Program-made: the position numbers and the translations under genes | Source: an uncultured Mycoplasmatota bacterium | GTDB taxonomy: Bacteria; Bacillota_I; Bacilli_A; RF39; UBA660 | Reading direction: 5' to 3' | NCBI GenBank assembly: GCA_900552975.1 | Contig: UWSL01000009.1 | Coordinates: forward strand, 1-25,194 | DNA: 25,194 nucleotides | Notes under the pieces: generated by a model | Database searches by the model: none | Told to the model about the DNA's origin: nothing | The model's input: the letters and a program-made list of their open reading frames with translations, nothing else | Shown: positions 7,771-15,201 of the stretch, piece after piece | How the letters are laid out: each line of letters opens with the position of its first letter | How positions within the stretch are numbered: the stretch's first letter is position 1

Positions 7771-9486
7771 TATACCATTGCTTATTTCATCATAATCAAA
7801 GTCTTCTTCAACATTTTCTATGTCTTTAATACTTAATTTATCTTTCATACGTTTACTAACAATTATATAAGAATCAATAATACTTAAAACATCTGCTACT
7901 TGAAAAGTATTATTTTTTAAATCATACAAGAAATCGTAATCTCCCTTTCCATCATCGCCGATAATATTAAACATTAAAGAATAACTGCCATCAGTTTTAC
8001 TTTTTAAAGGATACAAATTTATACGATTAATAATAGGACTATAATCAGAATTATAGTTTTTTATATTTGAACTATTTTCAACTGTTAATTCAGGAAACAT
8101 TAAATTTAAAATTTCTTTTATTATAACTATTTGTTCACTATATTCCAACTTATTAAAATCCTTTATTCCATCATTACATTCAAAAAAGCGATTAAATAAA
8201 ACTTTAAATTTATTAGCTACATAATAGTTACTAATATTGCCTTCTGTAGTAACATTATTTTCTAATACATGTGATTCAGGAATAAAATGATATGCTAATT
8301 TACTCAATAAATTTCGAAAATTTCCGTTTTTACCACCTGATCGAATACAATTAACAATCGCATTTGTTTTATCAAGTAAAGTCAAAATATTATAATAATC
8401 GTAATCATTATTACCAACATTAAAATCTTTTTTCAATTTGCGTGACCACTTATTATACTTGAATGACATAACATCTATACTTTCATGTAATTTAGTATTG
8501 CCTTTTGCTAAATAGTCATAAATATAAGTCTGAACTTGTACACATAAAGAAAATATCCAAGAATCAAAATTCCAGTTTGTATTATCAAGAGGTGGTAAAA
8601 CATTGAAATCTTCTCCCGTTATTGTGTTTATTTTTAACAAAACATTTTTGCATAAAATTTTAAGCCATATTTTCCAGTCATTATTTGTTAGCGACATAAA
8701 ATCAGTATCATATAAAGATATTTTATTACCATTACTACCAACAAATTCAACCAATTCTTTATAAAATGATGTATTATACTCTTCCAATTCATAATAAAGT
8801 TTATTAGCTTTTAAAGCATCCCTTATCATAAAAAATGATGCATCATCATATTGTAATTTCTTTTCATTAATAGCTTGTGAATCATCATTATATGAATAAT
8901 AATTTTTTACATATCCTATATTAATATCTATATCCTTTAACTTTTTGAGAGGAATAACAGTATGTTTTATTTCCTCACCCTCATAAACTTGTTGTTCGTC
9001 GCCATTAGGTAAAGTCTTTACATATGGTATATTAACCCCAAAATGTTTGGTAGCCATTCCCATTTGAATATATGGCAAATCAGAAGACAAAGTACAGAAA
9101 TAGACATTTTCTTCATCATAAACTGCTAACATCCAATGATTAACAGTTAAAAGGTTATCACCGTTTTTATATTCTGTAATATTATTGACAGATTTAACCA
9201 ACTTACTTTTTATACCCAGTCTATCATATATTTTTTTCAATATTAAAGCTGATGATTTACAAATAACTTTTGTACTTTCCACAAGTTTATCATCATTATA
9301 AATGTCTGCCAAATCTTCTAGCGATAGATTATTATCATCAAGTTTCCCATCCATAGAAAAGAAAAAATCTGTATTTTTAGATAAATATTTACCTGTTTCT
9401 AAATAAACAAATCTAATTTTTTCTAAAGTCGTCCACTCACTCTTTACTGAAGACACAACTTTTTCGATTAATTCATTAACATTCAT
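7762..9486 (-). CDS. Large protein with a possible transglutaminase-like (Cys-His-Asp) N-terminal domain
   Basis: A 574-aa protein without signal peptide or clear membrane helix. Residues 70-136 follow the order seen in transglutaminase/papain-like folds. Cys76 sits in KVICKSSALILKKIYDRLGI, a helix that starts with Cys and ends in a LGI turn. It is followed by His117 in VNHWMLAVY and Asp136 in LSSDLPYI. This would be a Cys-His-Asp triad for amide-bond hydrolysis or transfer. The remaining 400 residues are Asn/Tyr/Lys-rich and unrecognised. Start chosen at ATG 9486, with GGTGAT 5 bases upstream; a GTG at 9498 overlaps that site. A TATACT box lies shortly upstream. Catalytic function is an inference from motif order only. 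Confidence 0.5.
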   Translation of the reverse strand: MNVNELIEKVVSSVKSEWTTLEKIRFVYLETGKYLSKNTDFFFSMDGKLDDNNLSLEDLADIYNDDKLVESTKVICKSSALILKKIYDRLGIKSKLVKSVNNITEYKNGDNLLTVNHWMLAVYDEENVYFCTLSSDLPYIQMGMATKHFGVNIPYVKTLPNGDEQQVYEGEEIKHTVIPLKKLKDIDINIGYVKNYYSYNDDSQAINEKKLQYDDASFFMIRDALKANKLYYELEEYNTSFYKELVEFVGSNGNKISLYDTDFMSLTNNDWKIWLKILCKNVLLKINTITGEDFNVLPPLDNTNWNFDSWIFSLCVQVQTYIYDYLAKGNTKLHESIDVMSFKYNKWSRKLKKDFNVGNNDYDYYNILTLLDKTNAIVNCIRSGGKNGNFRNLLSKLAYHFIPESHVLENNVTTEGNISNYYVANKFKVLFNRFFECNDGIKDFNKLEYSEQIVIIKEILNLMFPELTVENSSNIKNYNSDYSPIINRINLYPLKSKTDGSYSLMFNIIGDDGKGDYDFLYDLKNNTFQVADVLSIIDSYIIVSKRMKDKLSIKDIENVEEDFDYDEISNGIKK

Positions 9487-9517
9487 AACTATCACCACAA
9501 TATAAGTATAACAAAAA

Positions 9518-9537
9518 AAGAGATAATTTTATCTCTT
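9518..9537 (-). terminator. Terminator of the alcohol dehydrogenase gene
   Basis: AAGAGAT / ATCTCTT stem (9 bp if the loop closes to TT), overlapping the stop at 9536 and followed in the minus direction by seven T. Confidence 0.75.
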
Positions 9538-10684
9538 AAAACGCGATACTAAATAAATCTTTTAAATCTTCCAAACTAACATTACGTGGATTTCCGCCTG
9601 TACAAGGATCTTCCAAAGCTTTTTGAGCTAATAATGGAATATCTTTTTCTTTTCCACCAACTTCACTTATATGTTGAGGAATATTTAATCTTATAGCTAA
9701 ATTTCTTATTGCTTCAACAACTTTTTTTACTACTTGTTCGTCATTTAAACCTTGCATGTCTAAACCAAAAGCTTCTCCCATATCTCTAAAACGATCTGGA
9801 CAAACTTTTCCATTCCATTCCATTACATAAGGTAATAGAAGAGCATTAGCAACACCATGAGGAGTATCATATAGAGCCCCTAGTTGATGAGCCATTGAAT
9901 GAACTATACCCAAACCAACATTGCTAAACCCCATTCCAGCAACATATTGTGCTAAAGCCATTTGTTCGATTGCTTTTTGATTTTTATTAACTGCTTTCTC
10001 TAAATTTTCATAAATTATTTTCATTGCTTTTAAATGGAACATATCTGTCATTTCCCAATGAGCTTTTGTTATATAACCTTCCATAGCATGAGTTAATGCA
10101 TCAAGTCCTGTTGCGGCCGCCAATGAAGCTGGCATACCAGACATTAACTCTGAATCAATAATAGATAAAACAGGAATGTCATTAGGATCTACACAAACTA
10201 ATTTAACCAAAGCATCTTCATCTGTAATTACATAGTTAATTGTAACTTCAGCCGCTGTTCCTGCAGTTGTCGGTAAGGCGATAATAGGCAATGATTTATT
10301 TTTTGTATCAGCAACACCAACCAACGATTTAACATCTTTAAATTCGGGATTATTATAAATAATACCTATGGCTTTAGCTGTATCAATAACAGAACCACCA
10401 CCAACTGCAATAATGTAATCACAATGATACTTTTTACATACCCTTAAACCTTTTTTAACATTAGTTATAGTTGGATTTGGTTTAATATCATCATATATTA
10501 TATATTCAATATCTTCTTTATCTAATAAATCTATCACTTTCTTAGCAATTCCAACAGATAGCAACATCTGATCTGTAACAAATAAAGCTTTTTTAAATTT
10601 TCTTTTTTTTATTTCTTCTGGCAAAACCTCACGTGCTCCCCAGCCAAAATATGATGTTTCATTTAAAACAATTCTATTAGCCAT
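9536..10684 (-). CDS. fucO: Lactaldehyde reductase / 1,2-propanediol oxidoreductase (iron-containing ADH)
   Basis: Group III, Fe(II)-dependent NAD(H) alcohol dehydrogenase. The sequence follows E. coli FucO closely over its whole length: MANR-LNET start, PNPTIT, AVGGGSVIDTAKAIGII (nucleotide binding), PTTAGTAAEVTINYVITDE, CVDPNDIP, GLDALTHAMEGYIT, and CTGGNPR near the end. The four iron ligands are D195, H199, H262 and H276, matching D196, H200, H263 and H277 of FucO. At 382 aa it is full length. It would reduce lactaldehyde from fucose or rhamnose breakdown to propanediol while regenerating NAD+. No fucose or rhamnose genes are nearby, so the physiological substrate is open. AGGAGG precedes the start. 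Its neighbour is a divergent TetR-family regulator, which may control it. Confidence 0.88.
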   Translation of the reverse strand: MANRIVLNETSYFGWGAREVLPEEIKKRKFKKALFVTDQMLLSVGIAKKVIDLLDKEDIEYIIYDDIKPNPTITNVKKGLRVCKKYHCDYIIAVGGGSVIDTAKAIGIIYNNPEFKDVKSLVGVADTKNKSLPIIALPTTAGTAAEVTINYVITDEDALVKLVCVDPNDIPVLSIIDSELMSGMPASLAAATGLDALTHAMEGYITKAHWEMTDMFHLKAMKIIYENLEKAVNKNQKAIEQMALAQYVAGMGFSNVGLGIVHSMAHQLGALYDTPHGVANALLLPYVMEWNGKVCPDRFRDMGEAFGLDMQGLNDEQVVKKVVEAIRNLAIRLNIPQHISEVGGKEKDIPLLAQKALEDPCTGGNPRNVSLEDLKDLFSIAF

Positions 10685-10710
10685 TATACTACCTCCTATT
10701 ATTCACTATT

Positions 10711-10716
10711 ATTATA
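10711..10716 (-). promoter_or_regulatory. Extended -10 promoter of the alcohol dehydrogenase
   Basis: The minus strand reads TGTTATAAT (TGn-TATAAT), about 27 bases before the start at 10684. No convincing -35 is seen. Confidence 0.5.
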
Positions 10717-10784
10717 ACACAAAAATTATCTTTTAATTTACATTTTTTTACTACTATACACTTCTTTTCTTAATAAACAAGATG

Positions 10785-10813
10785 TTGAATAAAGATAACT
10801 ACTATATTATAAT
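10785..10813 (+). promoter_or_regulatory. TetR-family gene promoter
   Basis: TTGAAT at 10785-10790 and TATAAT at 10808-10813 with a 17-base spacer, 23 bases before the ATG at 10836. Confidence 0.7.
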
Positions 10814-10817
10814 ATAG
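10802..10817. promoter_or_regulatory. Candidate TetR operator: 16-bp perfect palindrome over the -10
   Basis: CTATATTATAATATAG is its own reverse complement and contains the -10 box of the regulator gene. TetR-family repressors usually bind such palindromes to control themselves and a divergent gene. The A+T-only centre weakens the case because such palindromes arise easily in this genome. Confidence 0.45.
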
Positions 10818-10835
10818 GCAGTAAAAGGTGATTAG

Positions 10836-11393
10836 ATGGAAAAGGTAGATAAAAGAATAATAAAAACGAAAAACAAATTGACAAATTCACTTCTTGAGCT
10901 TATCGCAATCAAAGAAATAAAAAACATTACTGTTATTGAATTATGTCAAAAAGCACAAATTAATCGTACTACATTCTATAAATACTACAAAGATATCGAT
11001 GATTTTGTTGCCAAAATTGAAATGCAATTAATAAATGAACTAAAAAAAAGTATTCAAGATATTAAAAGAAACTATTTAATAAGTTATATCAATAAAATAA
11101 TTGAGTCAATTCAAAGCCAAAAAAACATTTATGAAAAATTAATAAGTGATAATGGCGATAAACTTTTTTTAAAAAAAATACTATTTTTAGTTCATGATCA
11201 AAGTATAAATGAATGGCAAAGAATCTTAAAAAAAGCTAATGCCAATGATTTAGAAAACATTTACAGATTTATTGTCGATGGAAGTATTGGAATTATTGAA
11301 AATTGGACTAGAAATGATTTTCAAGAAAATCCAACCAATATTACAAATTTTATTAATAAATTATGTATGAGCGGCTTAAGTAGCTTCATTTAA
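10836..11393 (+). CDS. TetR/AcrR-family transcriptional regulator
   Basis: A 185-aa DNA-binding regulator. The N-terminal helix-turn-helix spans about residues 28-53 (ITVIELCQKAQINRTTFYKYY), with the family's TTFYKYYKD recognition helix. The C-terminal ligand domain resembles the short TetR_C class found in DhaS-like proteins and is predicted all helical. It starts after AGGTG (7 bases upstream). It diverges from the fucO-like dehydrogenase with 151 bases between, and a palindrome covers its own -10, so autoregulation and control of the dehydrogenase are likely but inferred. The ligand is unknown; an aldehyde or diol would suit the neighbour. Confidence 0.88.
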   Translation: MEKVDKRIIKTKNKLTNSLLELIAIKEIKNITVIELCQKAQINRTTFYKYYKDIDDFVAKIEMQLINELKKSIQDIKRNYLISYINKIIESIQSQKNIYEKLISDNGDKLFLKKILFLVHDQSINEWQRILKKANANDLENIYRFIVDGSIGIIENWTRNDFQENPTNITNFINKLCMSGLSSFI

Positions 11394-11429
11394 AAAGAAA
11401 TGATCTTTATTCAATAATCATTTCTTTTT
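11392..11429. terminator. Bidirectional intrinsic terminator
   Basis: A 13-bp perfect stem (11392-11404 with 11417-11429), loop of 12 bases, A-tract and T-tract on the two sides. It overlaps the stops of the TetR gene and the converging lipoprotein gene. Confidence 0.8.
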
Positions 11430-12066
11430 TTATTTCATTTTCATTATCAGTATCATAATATACTAAAATCAATTTATTATTTTTTACATATAAACGATAA
11501 TCACTTTGCTTTATCATCATCAACGAATACGACACATCATCACTATCTAAGTTAGTAGAAATTTTTTCAAAAAAACTATTTTCATCATAATTAAAAGATT
11601 CTAATAATTTTTCTTTTGAAAGCAGAGCACCATTTTCTTTACTAAAAACATATGTTTCCACACTATCATTCAGATAACTATCATTTAAATAATACTTTTT
11701 AGTCTGAACCAAAGAAACATATTTGTCAGATTCAAAAGATTCAAACATTAGAATATTACCAGACTGTACCTTATCATTTTCTATTTTTAAAGCACGATAA
11801 TTTTTATTGACTACACTCTTCAACTCTAAGTTAACACTATTACTTTCTTCAGTAGTAAAATTAACAATCGGGTATTGTATAACATACTTGTCACCATTAT
11901 TTAACAATAATGTCTTTACTTCGTCAAAATAAATATAATCCTTATTTTGATCTTTTTTTTCAATTTTAGTGCTATTTTCAACATTATGTTGATTATTTTC
12001 TTTTTTACTACAACCACTTAAAATAAACAAACAAAATACTAAAAAGAAAAACATTTTTTTTCGCAT
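11407..12066 (-). CDS. Lipoprotein of unknown function
   Basis: A 219-aa surface lipoprotein. The N-terminus MRKK followed by a hydrophobic stretch and the lipobox LSGC (residues 16-19) predicts cleavage by LspA and lipid attachment at C19. The mature part begins with an Asn/Lys/Glu-rich linker, then a mixed alpha/beta region with YVIQYPIVNFTTEES and repeated LNDS...ETYVFSKENG elements. It weakly recalls the extracellular DUF3298/RsiV-like domain, but I am not confident. Start at ATG 12066, with GGTGAT 3-4 bases upstream; ATG 12081 would overlap the promoter. A TGATATAAT promoter element lies at 12082-12087. Confidence 0.72.
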   Translation of the reverse strand: MRKKMFFFLVFCLFILSGCSKKENNQHNVENSTKIEKKDQNKDYIYFDEVKTLLLNNGDKYVIQYPIVNFTTEESNSVNLELKSVVNKNYRALKIENDKVQSGNILMFESFESDKYVSLVQTKKYYLNDSYLNDSVETYVFSKENGALLSKEKLLESFNYDENSFFEKISTNLDSDDVSYSLMMIKQSDYRLYVKNNKLILVYYDTDNENEIKKEMIIE

Positions 12067-12081
12067 AGTATCACCATTCAA

Positions 12082-12087
12082 ATTATA
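12082..12087 (-). promoter_or_regulatory. Extended -10 promoter of the lipoprotein gene
   Basis: The minus strand reads TATGATATAATTT, an exact TGnTATAAT element, about 16 bases before the ATG at 12066. Confidence 0.5.
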
Positions 12088-12096
12088 TCATAAAAA

Positions 12097-12118
12097 AATA
12101 ACAGTATTAACTGCTATT
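12097..12118 (-). terminator. Terminator of the 36-aa small ORF
   Basis: A 9-bp stem with one G-U pair (minus strand AATAGCAGT / ACTGTTATT), loop TAAT, followed by a run of T in the minus direction. It overlaps the small ORF's stop codon. Confidence 0.65.
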
Positions 12119-12227
12119 ATTTATTTTTTTTCTTTAAATCTTTACTAACAAATTTGGTTTTTACACCTCTAATATATCCAAATTGTTTCTTTACACCTTC
12201 TGGCAAATTAGCTTTAATAACTCTCAT
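12117..12227 (-). CDS. Small basic protein, 36 aa
   Basis: A short gene with a full set of expression signals. AGGAGGT lies 6 bases before ATG at 12227, a TGATATAAT extended -10 lies 30 bases further up, and a terminator hairpin overlaps the TAA at 12117. The product begins MRVIKANLPEGVKKQFGYIR, continues GVKTKFVSKD and ends LKKKNK. It is strongly basic (about 11 Lys/Arg of 36), with no signal peptide or membrane helix. Such a peptide could bind RNA, ribosomes or an acidic partner, but I do not recognise it and assign no function. It lies between the lipoprotein gene and a small membrane protein, all on the minus strand. Confidence 0.62.
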   Translation of the reverse strand: MRVIKANLPEGVKKQFGYIRGVKTKFVSKDLKKKNK

Positions 12228-12256
12228 CCTAGCACCTCCTCATTTACAACTAAACA

Positions 12257-12262
12257 ATTATA
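12257..12262 (-). promoter_or_regulatory. Extended -10 promoter of the 36-aa gene
   Basis: The minus strand reads ACATGATATAATTG, containing TGATATAAT; no clear -35. Confidence 0.45.
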
Positions 12263-12292
12263 TCATGTATTATACAAAAAATACAGGAAATT

Positions 12293-12607
12293 TCAAGTTA
12301 AACCTATTATTTTCAAAAAAAGTATTGAAAAAGAAAAAAAAGTAAAAATCATCATCAAGACAATAAAATCTGAAAAAAAGTGTTGCCTTTTTTTAAAAAA
12401 ATCTTTAAGCATAAAACAATAAATTATCAAAAACATTAGCAATGTTAATATTGCAAAAAATGTAGATATTTTTTTTAAAGCAAAAGGCATAAATATTAAT
12501 AAAATCAAATCTAAAATAATAGAGAAAACATAAAATTTGCCAAATAATGTTTTTACTTCTACAGGAATTTCTTTTTTGATCTTTTTATCTACCTTTTTCT
12601 TCTTCAT
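12293..12607 (-). CDS. Small membrane protein, 104 aa
   Basis: Not recognised. A very basic N-terminus (MKKKKVDKKIKKE) is followed by about four hydrophobic helices (FYVFSIILDLILLIFMPFAL, FFAILTLLMFLIIYCFML, FIVLMMIFTFFSF, ILFLKIIGL). By the positive-inside rule the N-terminus is cytoplasmic. Its start overlaps the last 23 bases of the TSCPD gene upstream, with GGAAAG 4 bases before ATG, so the two are translationally coupled and transcribed together. That coupling is the only hint of shared function. Confidence 0.62.
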   Translation of the reverse strand: MKKKKVDKKIKKEIPVEVKTLFGKFYVFSIILDLILLIFMPFALKKISTFFAILTLLMFLIIYCFMLKDFFKKRQHFFSDFIVLMMIFTFFSFSILFLKIIGLT

Positions 12608-12845
12608 AAGCTTTCCTTACTGCTTGAGCTAATTGATCTGCACAAGAAGTATCTCTAAAACCACAAATATTTCCTTTAAGTTTTTCTTCTATTTCAGAAA
12701 CCGTCATACCATCAACTAATTTAGATATAGCTTTCAAATTGCCATTACATCCACCTTCAAAAGAGATATTGGTAATTACATCATCATTTATATCAAAAGT
12801 TATTGTTCTTGAACAAGTTCCCTTCGTTTTATACACATATTCCAT
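12585..12845 (-). CDS. TSCPD domain protein (TIGR03905-like)
   Basis: A small 86-aa protein that is essentially one TSCPD domain, the module also found at the C-terminus of some ribonucleotide reductases. Visible hallmarks are the KTKGTCSRTITFDI opening, FEGGCNGNLKAISKLVDGM, and CGFRDTSCADQLAQAV with the TSC(P/A)D motif. Conserved cysteines suggest metal binding. Stand-alone members are common in Firmicutes and have no settled role. Start at ATG 12845, with AAGGTGAT 5 bases upstream; a longer frame to 12860 would overlap that site. It has its own promoter in the 40-base gap after the HAD gene, and its 3' end overlaps the membrane protein gene downstream. Confidence 0.85.
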   Translation of the reverse strand: MEYVYKTKGTCSRTITFDINDDVITNISFEGGCNGNLKAISKLVDGMTVSEIEEKLKGNICGFRDTSCADQLAQAVRKAYEEEKGR

Positions 12846-12861
12846 AAAAATCACCTTCAAA

Positions 12862-12890
12862 ATTATATCACAAAAATTTTATATCGTCAT
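12862..12890 (-). promoter_or_regulatory. Promoter of the TSCPD gene
   Basis: The minus strand has ATGACG (plus 12885-12890), a 17-base spacer, and TGATATAAT with the -10 at plus 12862-12867, an extended -10 promoter. Confidence 0.6.
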
Positions 12891-12899
12891 TTGCTTCAT

Positions 12900-13592
12900 T
12901 CATCGCAAGGTTTTAACAAATTCAAATAATTCTTTTCCTTTATCAAAGTCACGATCAAAACTATAATCTATAATTTTTTTTGCTTGTAATTTTTTCAAAT
13001 TATCATCTGAATTTTTATCTTTTGAGACAAATACAGTTATTCCACCTATTGATTTAACAAATGAAAATGCTTTTTCATCAGTTAAACCATCTCCAAAATA
13101 AATTACTTTATCTTCTTTATTTTTTCTTAAAATTTCTTTAATGGCCAAAACTTTATTATCATCACTCATTAAAAAATCCAAATTTTCAAATAAGCCATTT
13201 TTTTCATTAAAAGTTGTTCCATAAACTCCTTCTAAATATGGAAAAATTTTTGTTTCTTCAACATAGTCTTTGATTCCACATGTCACAACATAATGTTTTA
13301 AACAACTATTATTTTTTTGAAAAGACAAAAAATATTCCAAAACACCTTCATTAAAAGCAACTTCTTTTGCCCCTAAGCAAACATTACTTCTATTAAAATT
13401 AATATTACTTTTACTTAAAATATCTCTATATGTATCATAATAAATTTCATATAATGACTTATCTGTTAATAAAACATTTTTTTTAACCAAATTCATAAAT
13501 TTTTCTTCATCATAACCAGCTTTAACTAAAATATCATACTGAGGCATCGAATAAGGAGTTAATGTGCCGTCAAAATCATAAATTAATATCAT
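12900..13592 (-). CDS. HAD-superfamily phosphatase (phosphoserine phosphatase-like)
   Basis: A 230-aa cytoplasmic hydrolase of the haloacid dehalogenase superfamily. Motif I is YDFDGTLT with nucleophile D6 and acid D8; motif II is VVTCG; a Lys lies before motif III; and motif III is GDGLTDEKAF with the Mg-binding acids. A helical cap lies between motifs I and II, as in SerB-like (C1 cap) members. The substrate cannot be told from sequence. The start has GGAAGTGA 4-5 bases upstream. It lies 13 bases downstream of the 282-aa gene and probably shares its transcript. Confidence 0.85.
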   Translation of the reverse strand: MILIYDFDGTLTPYSMPQYDILVKAGYDEEKFMNLVKKNVLLTDKSLYEIYYDTYRDILSKSNINFNRSNVCLGAKEVAFNEGVLEYFLSFQKNNSCLKHYVVTCGIKDYVEETKIFPYLEGVYGTTFNEKNGLFENLDFLMSDDNKVLAIKEILRKNKEDKVIYFGDGLTDEKAFSFVKSIGGITVFVSKDKNSDDNLKKLQAKKIIDYSFDRDFDKGKELFEFVKTLR

Positions 13593-13605
13593 TCAATCAC
13601 TTCCT

Positions 13606-14454
13606 TTAATCAACAATTACTTTACCATCTAAATTACATATATAAACTTCTGGCAAGATATCTTTTATTTCTTTCAAAATCTCATTATCGTTTTCATACT
13701 TTTTCCCAACTAATATCCCTTCAATCAAATTTGCTGGTATACCAAACAATATAGCACTTTCTCTATCAGTAAAGAAATCATCTTTATTCTTTCTATCAAT
13801 TACAAACTTAGCATAATACTTATCATTTACAAAAGATTCTACATCTTCGTCGTTTACATTTTCTTCTTGTAATATATCTCCATGTAATAACCTCTTTGTA
13901 TATTCATTATTTCCATTAAATATAATTCCTACTTGAACTTCGTCTTGATTCAAACTCGGCATAAACCTTGCTTCTTTAGTTTGCTCCACTAACCACATAT
14001 GACATTTGTATCTTTTGGATATTTCGTTTATATCAGCCATTTTATCATATGGAATTACCATTGTTTTATTACTTTCTTTATTTGTTACCTCATCTAAAAC
14101 TCCACAATACATAATTGTTCCTCCAGAATAAAAATTTATATAGTTTCTCAATAAACAATCATTTTGTAAATTCCATACCCCAACAGAACTAGGATATTTA
14201 GATATTCTTCCATCAATAAACCAACTAGATATCAAACCACTATCTACAATTTTCTTCAACCCATCAAAATTTTTATAAGTTCCATGTAATAAGGTTCCTT
14301 TCGATAAATAAACATCATCTCCTATTTTATAAGGATGTTTTGGTAAAACATATTTCGTTGCTTCATAATAACTATCTATTTGCCTCAACATTATTTCTCT
14401 CGCATTTTTATATAGTTTATTTTTAGTACTTTCTATATAATCATTTTTATTCAT
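13606..14454 (-). CDS. Unknown protein, possibly with an ADP-ribosyltransferase-like fold
   Basis: A 282-aa soluble protein I cannot assign firmly. Two features recall ADP-ribosyltransferase-like folds: an early LHGT motif (residues 56-59) followed by a helix and GLISS (TLLHGTYKNFDGLKKIVDSG), as in ART families that use an H of HGT to bind NAD; and, near the end, an AILFGIPANLIEGILVG stretch like the closing strands of such folds. A catalytic Glu in the right place is not clear, so this may be an inactive or unrelated protein. Start at ATG 14454 with GGAG about 10 bases upstream; the frame extends to 14520 but that part holds a promoter. It is followed 13 bases later by a HAD phosphatase. Confidence 0.5.
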   Translation of the reverse strand: MNKNDYIESTKNKLYKNAREIMLRQIDSYYEATKYVLPKHPYKIGDDVYLSKGTLLHGTYKNFDGLKKIVDSGLISSWFIDGRISKYPSSVGVWNLQNDCLLRNYINFYSGGTIMYCGVLDEVTNKESNKTMVIPYDKMADINEISKRYKCHMWLVEQTKEARFMPSLNQDEVQVGIIFNGNNEYTKRLLHGDILQEENVNDEDVESFVNDKYYAKFVIDRKNKDDFFTDRESAILFGIPANLIEGILVGKKYENDNEILKEIKDILPEVYICNLDGKVIVD

Positions 14455-14491
14455 AAAAATTAATCTCCATTCTAGACACTCATATATTTTT

Positions 14492-14520
14492 ATATTAAAC
14501 AGGTTTAGAAGAAAATTCAA
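14492..14520 (-). promoter_or_regulatory. Promoter of the 282-aa gene
   Basis: On the minus strand TTGAAT (plus 14515-14520) and TAATAT (plus 14492-14497) are 17 bases apart, supporting a start at 14454 rather than 14520. Confidence 0.5.
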
Positions 14521-14555
14521 TATCTTATTTATAAAGCCATTTGTTTATAATATGA

Positions 14556-14561
14556 TATAAT
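14556..14561 (+). promoter_or_regulatory. Extended -10 promoter of ppa
   Basis: TATGATATAATTA contains TGATATAAT with the -10 at 14556-14561, 26 bases before the ATG at 14587. Confidence 0.5.
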
Positions 14562-14586
14562 TATTTAATAATAGGAGGTTTAAAAT

Positions 14587-15075
14587 ATGAAAAATGATAT
14601 TGTAGATGCAACAGTTGAAATTCCTTTTAGAAGTAGAAACAAATATGAAATAGATAAAAAAACAGGAAAAATAAGATTAGATCGCGTACTATATTCTGCT
14701 ATGGATTACCCTACTGAATACGGTACAATTGAAAATACATTAGCACCAGATGGTGATCCACTCGATATATTAATTTTGACTACAGAACCAACATATCCAG
14801 GCTGCATAATACCAGCACGTATAGTTGGATATTTAAAAATGGTCGATAATGGTAAAGAAGATTTTAAATTAATATCAGTAGTTGACTGTGATCCAAGATT
14901 TAATGAAATAAAAGATATTACAGATATTTCAGAGTTCACTCTAAAAGAAATTAAAAATTTTTTTGAAAACTATAAAAAATTGCAAAATATCGAAGTAAAA
15001 GTTGGTAACTATCATAACAAAGAAGAAGCCTTAATTTTACTAGAAAAATGCCGTCAAAATTATTTAACTAAATAA
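14587..15075 (+). CDS. ppa: Inorganic pyrophosphatase, family I
   Basis: Hydrolyses pyrophosphate to two phosphates in the cytoplasm, pulling biosynthetic reactions forward, including the PPi-releasing NadD and NadE steps encoded nearby. The signature DGDPLD at residues 55-60 carries the Mg-binding aspartates. Other family landmarks are the VEIPFRSRNKYE opening, DRVLYSAMDYPTEYGTIENT and VVDCDPRF. At 162 aa it is slightly short but complete. AGGAGG lies about 8 bases before ATG, and a TGATATAAT promoter element is just upstream. It stands alone on the plus strand between minus-strand genes. Confidence 0.95.
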   Translation: MKNDIVDATVEIPFRSRNKYEIDKKTGKIRLDRVLYSAMDYPTEYGTIENTLAPDGDPLDILILTTEPTYPGCIIPARIVGYLKMVDNGKEDFKLISVVDCDPRFNEIKDITDISEFTLKEIKNFFENYKKLQNIEVKVGNYHNKEEALILLEKCRQNYLTK

Positions 15076-15083
15076 TATATTAG

Positions 15084-15137
15084 AAAGCTATTTATGAACT
15101 GCTATCAAAAACAGAACCATACTTAGCTTTTTTTATA
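15084..15137 (+). terminator. Probable ppa terminator
   Basis: AAAGCTA at 15084-15090 pairs with TAGCTTT just before a T-run at about 15125-15135. Inner segments TATG/CATA and CTG/CAG extend an imperfect stem. It begins 8 bases after the ppa stop. Confidence 0.5.
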
Positions 15138-15201
15138 AAAGAAGAACTATATAAATCATTTAATATCCCAATAACAAGAGTTTATAGAAGAATTACAAAA
15201 T

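Noticed and set aside
12154..12422. Plus-strand ORFs opposite the small ORF and the small membrane protein
   Set aside because: No ribosome sites; low-complexity Lys/Ile translations; antisense to better-supported genes.
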